DNA from: Tyto alba | Taxonomy: Eukaryota; Chordata; Aves; Strigiformes; Tytonidae | Direction of reading: 5' to 3' | NCBI RefSeq assembly: GCF_018691265.1 | Contig: NW_024881282.1 | Location: 24,014,899-24,078,898, forward strand | Length of the DNA: 64,000 bases | Translations under genes and position numbers: made by a program | Part shown: in pieces, positions 60,943 through 64,000 of the stretch | How positions within the stretch are numbered: position 1 is the stretch's first letter | How the letters are laid out: every line of letters begins with the position of its first letter | The notes under the pieces: generated by a model | What the model was told of the DNA's origin: nothing | Seen by the model: the letters and a program-made list of their open reading frames with translations, nothing else | Database searches by the model: none

Positions 60943-63900
60943 TTTCACTCTCCATGCATGGAAGATCTGAAAGAACCTGGTCAGAAAGTATTGAACTCTG
61001 GCATAGATTTATTGACATGTGAATTTGTTGCTTGTGAGTCTCTGACGTTGAGGCTCAGTGGGGAAGAAGGGGTGTCAAACAAGCAAGAAAGTGGTGGAAA
61101 GGGGCAGAGACAAACTGGTGGAAGTTTTAAAGATCTGGTGTTGCTTATTCAGTTAAACTGCAATAATTCATATTTGTCCCATTAAAGAGAGGATGTAAAA
61201 TCCCCCAAACTGGCAAAAGATTTGCTAACAATGTAATTGTCATCAGAATCTGGTCCATAGCACACAGAAAATGCTTTGCAAAATAATGAAACAGCAATGG
61301 CAATATGGAATCTTTTGTGCAGTGAATTATACTGGTATTGATCGCTGCTGTAGTTTATGATGCTTGCCATGCTTCTGGCATTTGCTCATTGATGTACTCT
61401 GTTGGCAAAAACAGAATATTGATCACTCATTATCATGGAAGTTTGCAGAAAATCTAATTGTTAGAAAATGCAGCACATTCTTGTGTTCAAAGCCATGGAA
61501 AACTGAAACAGCAGAAACAGAATGAAGTAGTTTGTTTCATGCATATCCAGGAGAGGAAGTTTCTCTGCAGTTTTTTCATAGTTATTAAAAAAAAATAAAA
61601 ATCACTCAACTGTAGAAACAAACGGAAAATAACTAAGAAGAGACAAATGTTGCCTCTCCTTATATACAAAAATATGGTGCTGCTAAGGATTTACTTGACA
61701 TGAATTAATTTTAAAATTTCCAGCTTTCTTCTCTATCTCCTGACAGAGTTATCTTCACAGGACTTTGCACACAGACTTAAATTTCAGGTCTGACAGATCC
61801 AAAGCCCTCGTAAGTGTTAGAAGTTTTCTTTGAACTTCAAAGAGTATAGGGCTATGAGGGAGTACTGTATGAATTTATAGCAAAGCAAGAGCTAAAATAT
61901 ATAGAGAACATAGGACAGTAAACAGTGGAGTATTGTGACTATCTTTTAAATGAGATATTAATAGCTGAACAAATTTAAGAAATTATATCACTACATTGTG
62001 CATTTTATAACAAAATCATTCCAACTTCCAGAATTTTAGAGCTTAATCCAATAGAGATATGGGTTTGTTACGAATGTACACTACGTTGGTTGCCACAGTC
62101 ATTGTCCCATTGTCCCTATGAAGCAAAAAAAGGATCTTTGGCTGGTGTCCATACAAGAAACATGTTCCGGTTCATGTTTCAGTAGAATGCTACATTTTCA
62201 TAATTTTGAGTGCTGGGAATAATTACTATCTAAACTATGCATAGCCATAACCTTGTTGTAGAACTATGTACTTTGTGAAGTTATTACAGGTTTTTAAAAG
62301 AAAAGATCTTGTCATGATTTACCTTCACTTATTTTGAATACAGAACTATGTTGAGTATAGTAAGAATTCTAGTGCAACTATGCTGATTCAAGATCTTGCT
62401 ATCTATCTCTTACAGAGAGATTTCTCTGAAGATTGAAAATTATGATAAACTAAAGAAGCTCTATGTCAAACATAATGCCTTTTTTTTTTTTTTTTTTTTT
62501 TTCACTTAGAAGCAGGTTTATATGTGTAAATAGTGGATACAACTAGGACTCATGCATGCAGTGCTGATTAATTTACCAAAGTCTAGCACAGTACATTTGG
62601 CATCTCCACAGTCTGAATGCATCTCTCAGTCCTACAACCACATCTTGGTTAGATGGCAGTAATGACGTTGCACAAGAACAGTGAGGTGTGGATAATCTCT
62701 GTACCATCACATTTAACTGAATATGATGTAGCAGGACAAAGAAAAGAGCAGAGATGTGAAAAGTTCATTCCCACAAACTGCAAATATCCCTGCTGCAGCA
62801 GGCACACAACACACAGAAACTTCAGGGAGAAACGGCTGTCAGTCCAGAGGACTGTGAAGTATCAGTATGCAGTTTTGTTTCATTTGCTCCTTCACTGGTG
62901 ACGTGTTCCAATGTTTCTTGAAAGGTATCTGAATGGAGTATAGAAGACTCTACCATAATCTTCCTGGTGTGGGAGAGATCCTCCAAGACAGGAAGAAAGA
63001 ACACCAGTAAAAAATACGAGAGAACATAGACTGCAGTTTGGTGATGTTTAAATGGTCAGCTATGGGTGTAAAGTTCCTTTTTCACCTAATCTGGAACAGG
63101 TGCAATTTTCTGTAGACAATTGCTATTAGCACCAGATTCAATAGAGAAGGTAGGATGAAGCAAAGAAAAACCATGCACCATGTACTGAATGAAACCATGG
63201 TAGCATGCATGAATGAGAACATGGGAGTTTTGGTCGTAACCAGACTATAACAGAGCTGTGACTCAGAAAGACAAAATCTTCAACTTGACTAGACAGGTTT
63301 TTCTAAGACATGTAAAATATTTTAAGCATTTTTTAAAATCACTTTTAGGTCTAACTTTCTATGGCATTGTTGAATGATAAAACAGGAAATTATAAGAAGC
63401 AGTAGATCTGCCTAGCTTACCCATCATAACATATTTTGTTTGAGATAAACATTTTCAGGGTCTAGTAAAAGCATGGCTCCTGTGAGATTTCTGCATACTT
63501 GAAGGTTGCTCCTTTAGCAGATTTTGATGAAAACAGGGTTTTTCTTAATATTAAATGTACACTATTCTTTACTACCATTTTTTGCTACTTCTTTCTTTAT
63601 TTAAACATACATCTCATGCACCTTCTTAATTTTTTCTACTCTTTCAATTCAGTTTCTTCTCAGTTATTTGAGACTTGTCATTTCTGATCTTGCAGCTTTT
63701 ATTTTGTAAGGCAGAAACAACCATTACTAGGAGAAAAGACTGGTAGTTTTCCACACATAAAGCCTACAAGGGAAAAGGACTAAAAAAACCCAAACCCCAA
63801 ACCAAAAACCAGGTACTGTATGAACAACATCCAGTATTACTATTGGCTCAGTACTGATATTGATATGACTGAGAAGCTCATTGGTAGGTTCTCACAATAT

Positions 63901-64000
63901 ATACGGGTGATTGCAATAGTTAGTGTTGTGCTAAAAATATACCCTCGACATTGTTATGGCAGTGCTGATGTGATTTGGTAAGACAGCACACAGAACTCTG
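60943..64000. other. Unannotated AT-rich sequence to the window end
   Basis: No gene, RNA or repeat family recognised. Contains a poly-T run (62480-62502) and several short chance frames. Confidence 0.5.
62480..62502. repeat. Poly-T tract (23 T)
   Basis: Uninterrupted T run. No retrotransposed copy was recognised next to it. Confidence 0.95.

Overview
The window reads as vertebrate nuclear DNA, very probably from a bird. The evidence is several CR1 LINE copies, most on the minus strand. One of them ends in the octamer-type 3' tail (ATTCTATG-like units) typical of bird and other sauropsid CR1. There are also at least five copies of one family of long LTRs with TG...CA ends. The closest species cannot be read from the sequence. 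I see no intact protein-coding gene, no exon I would defend, and no rRNA, tRNA, CRISPR or bacterial-type signal. The window is best described as intergenic or intronic DNA built from old transposon insertions in otherwise single-copy, fairly AT-rich sequence.

Layout. 1-3.7 kb is mostly unexplained, with a GC-rich, possibly LTR-derived patch near 2.4-3.4 kb. 3738-4876 is a complete solo LTR (minus) with a perfect 5-bp target-site duplication (TSD). 4.9-16.7 kb is mostly non-repetitive, with a small L3/CR1-like tail at 6.84 kb and a CR1 fragment at 9.6 kb. 16735-17392 is a truncated LTR of the same family (minus), and 17990-18444 is a CR1 3' fragment (plus). 20997-22047 is a third, divergent LTR (plus) with a perfect TSD. 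22-32.7 kb holds no recognised element apart from poly-T runs. 32721-33712 is a decayed CR1 of another subfamily, and next to it 33721-34615 is a probable LTR of a second, unrelated type. A 17-bp perfect hairpin lies at 35025-35063. 39289-39634 is a CR1 3' end. Two tandemly placed LTRs of the main family lie at 43794-44872 and 45160-46229 (both plus). 55424-57545 is the largest element, a 2.1-kb CR1 with a recognisable but broken reverse transcriptase. 59995-60285 is another CR1 3' piece, followed by a tentative LTR-like segment to about 60.94 kb.

The LTRs are mainly informative for history. Four main-family copies have flanking 5-bp duplications (three perfect, one 4/5), and each pair is different, so they are separate insertions and not the two ends of one provirus. 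The usual interpretation is loss of the internal region by LTR-LTR recombination. Each LTR carries a TATA-like box and, where the end is present, a polyadenylation signal about 700-800 bp downstream, which implies an unusually long R region. No gene system or operon-like cooperation is present. I found no convincing novel biological system. The best leads are the long-R LTR family with its 68-bp internal duplication, the inverted LTR pair about 40 kb apart, the second LTR type, the perfect hairpin, and a few unexplained open or AT-rich stretches.
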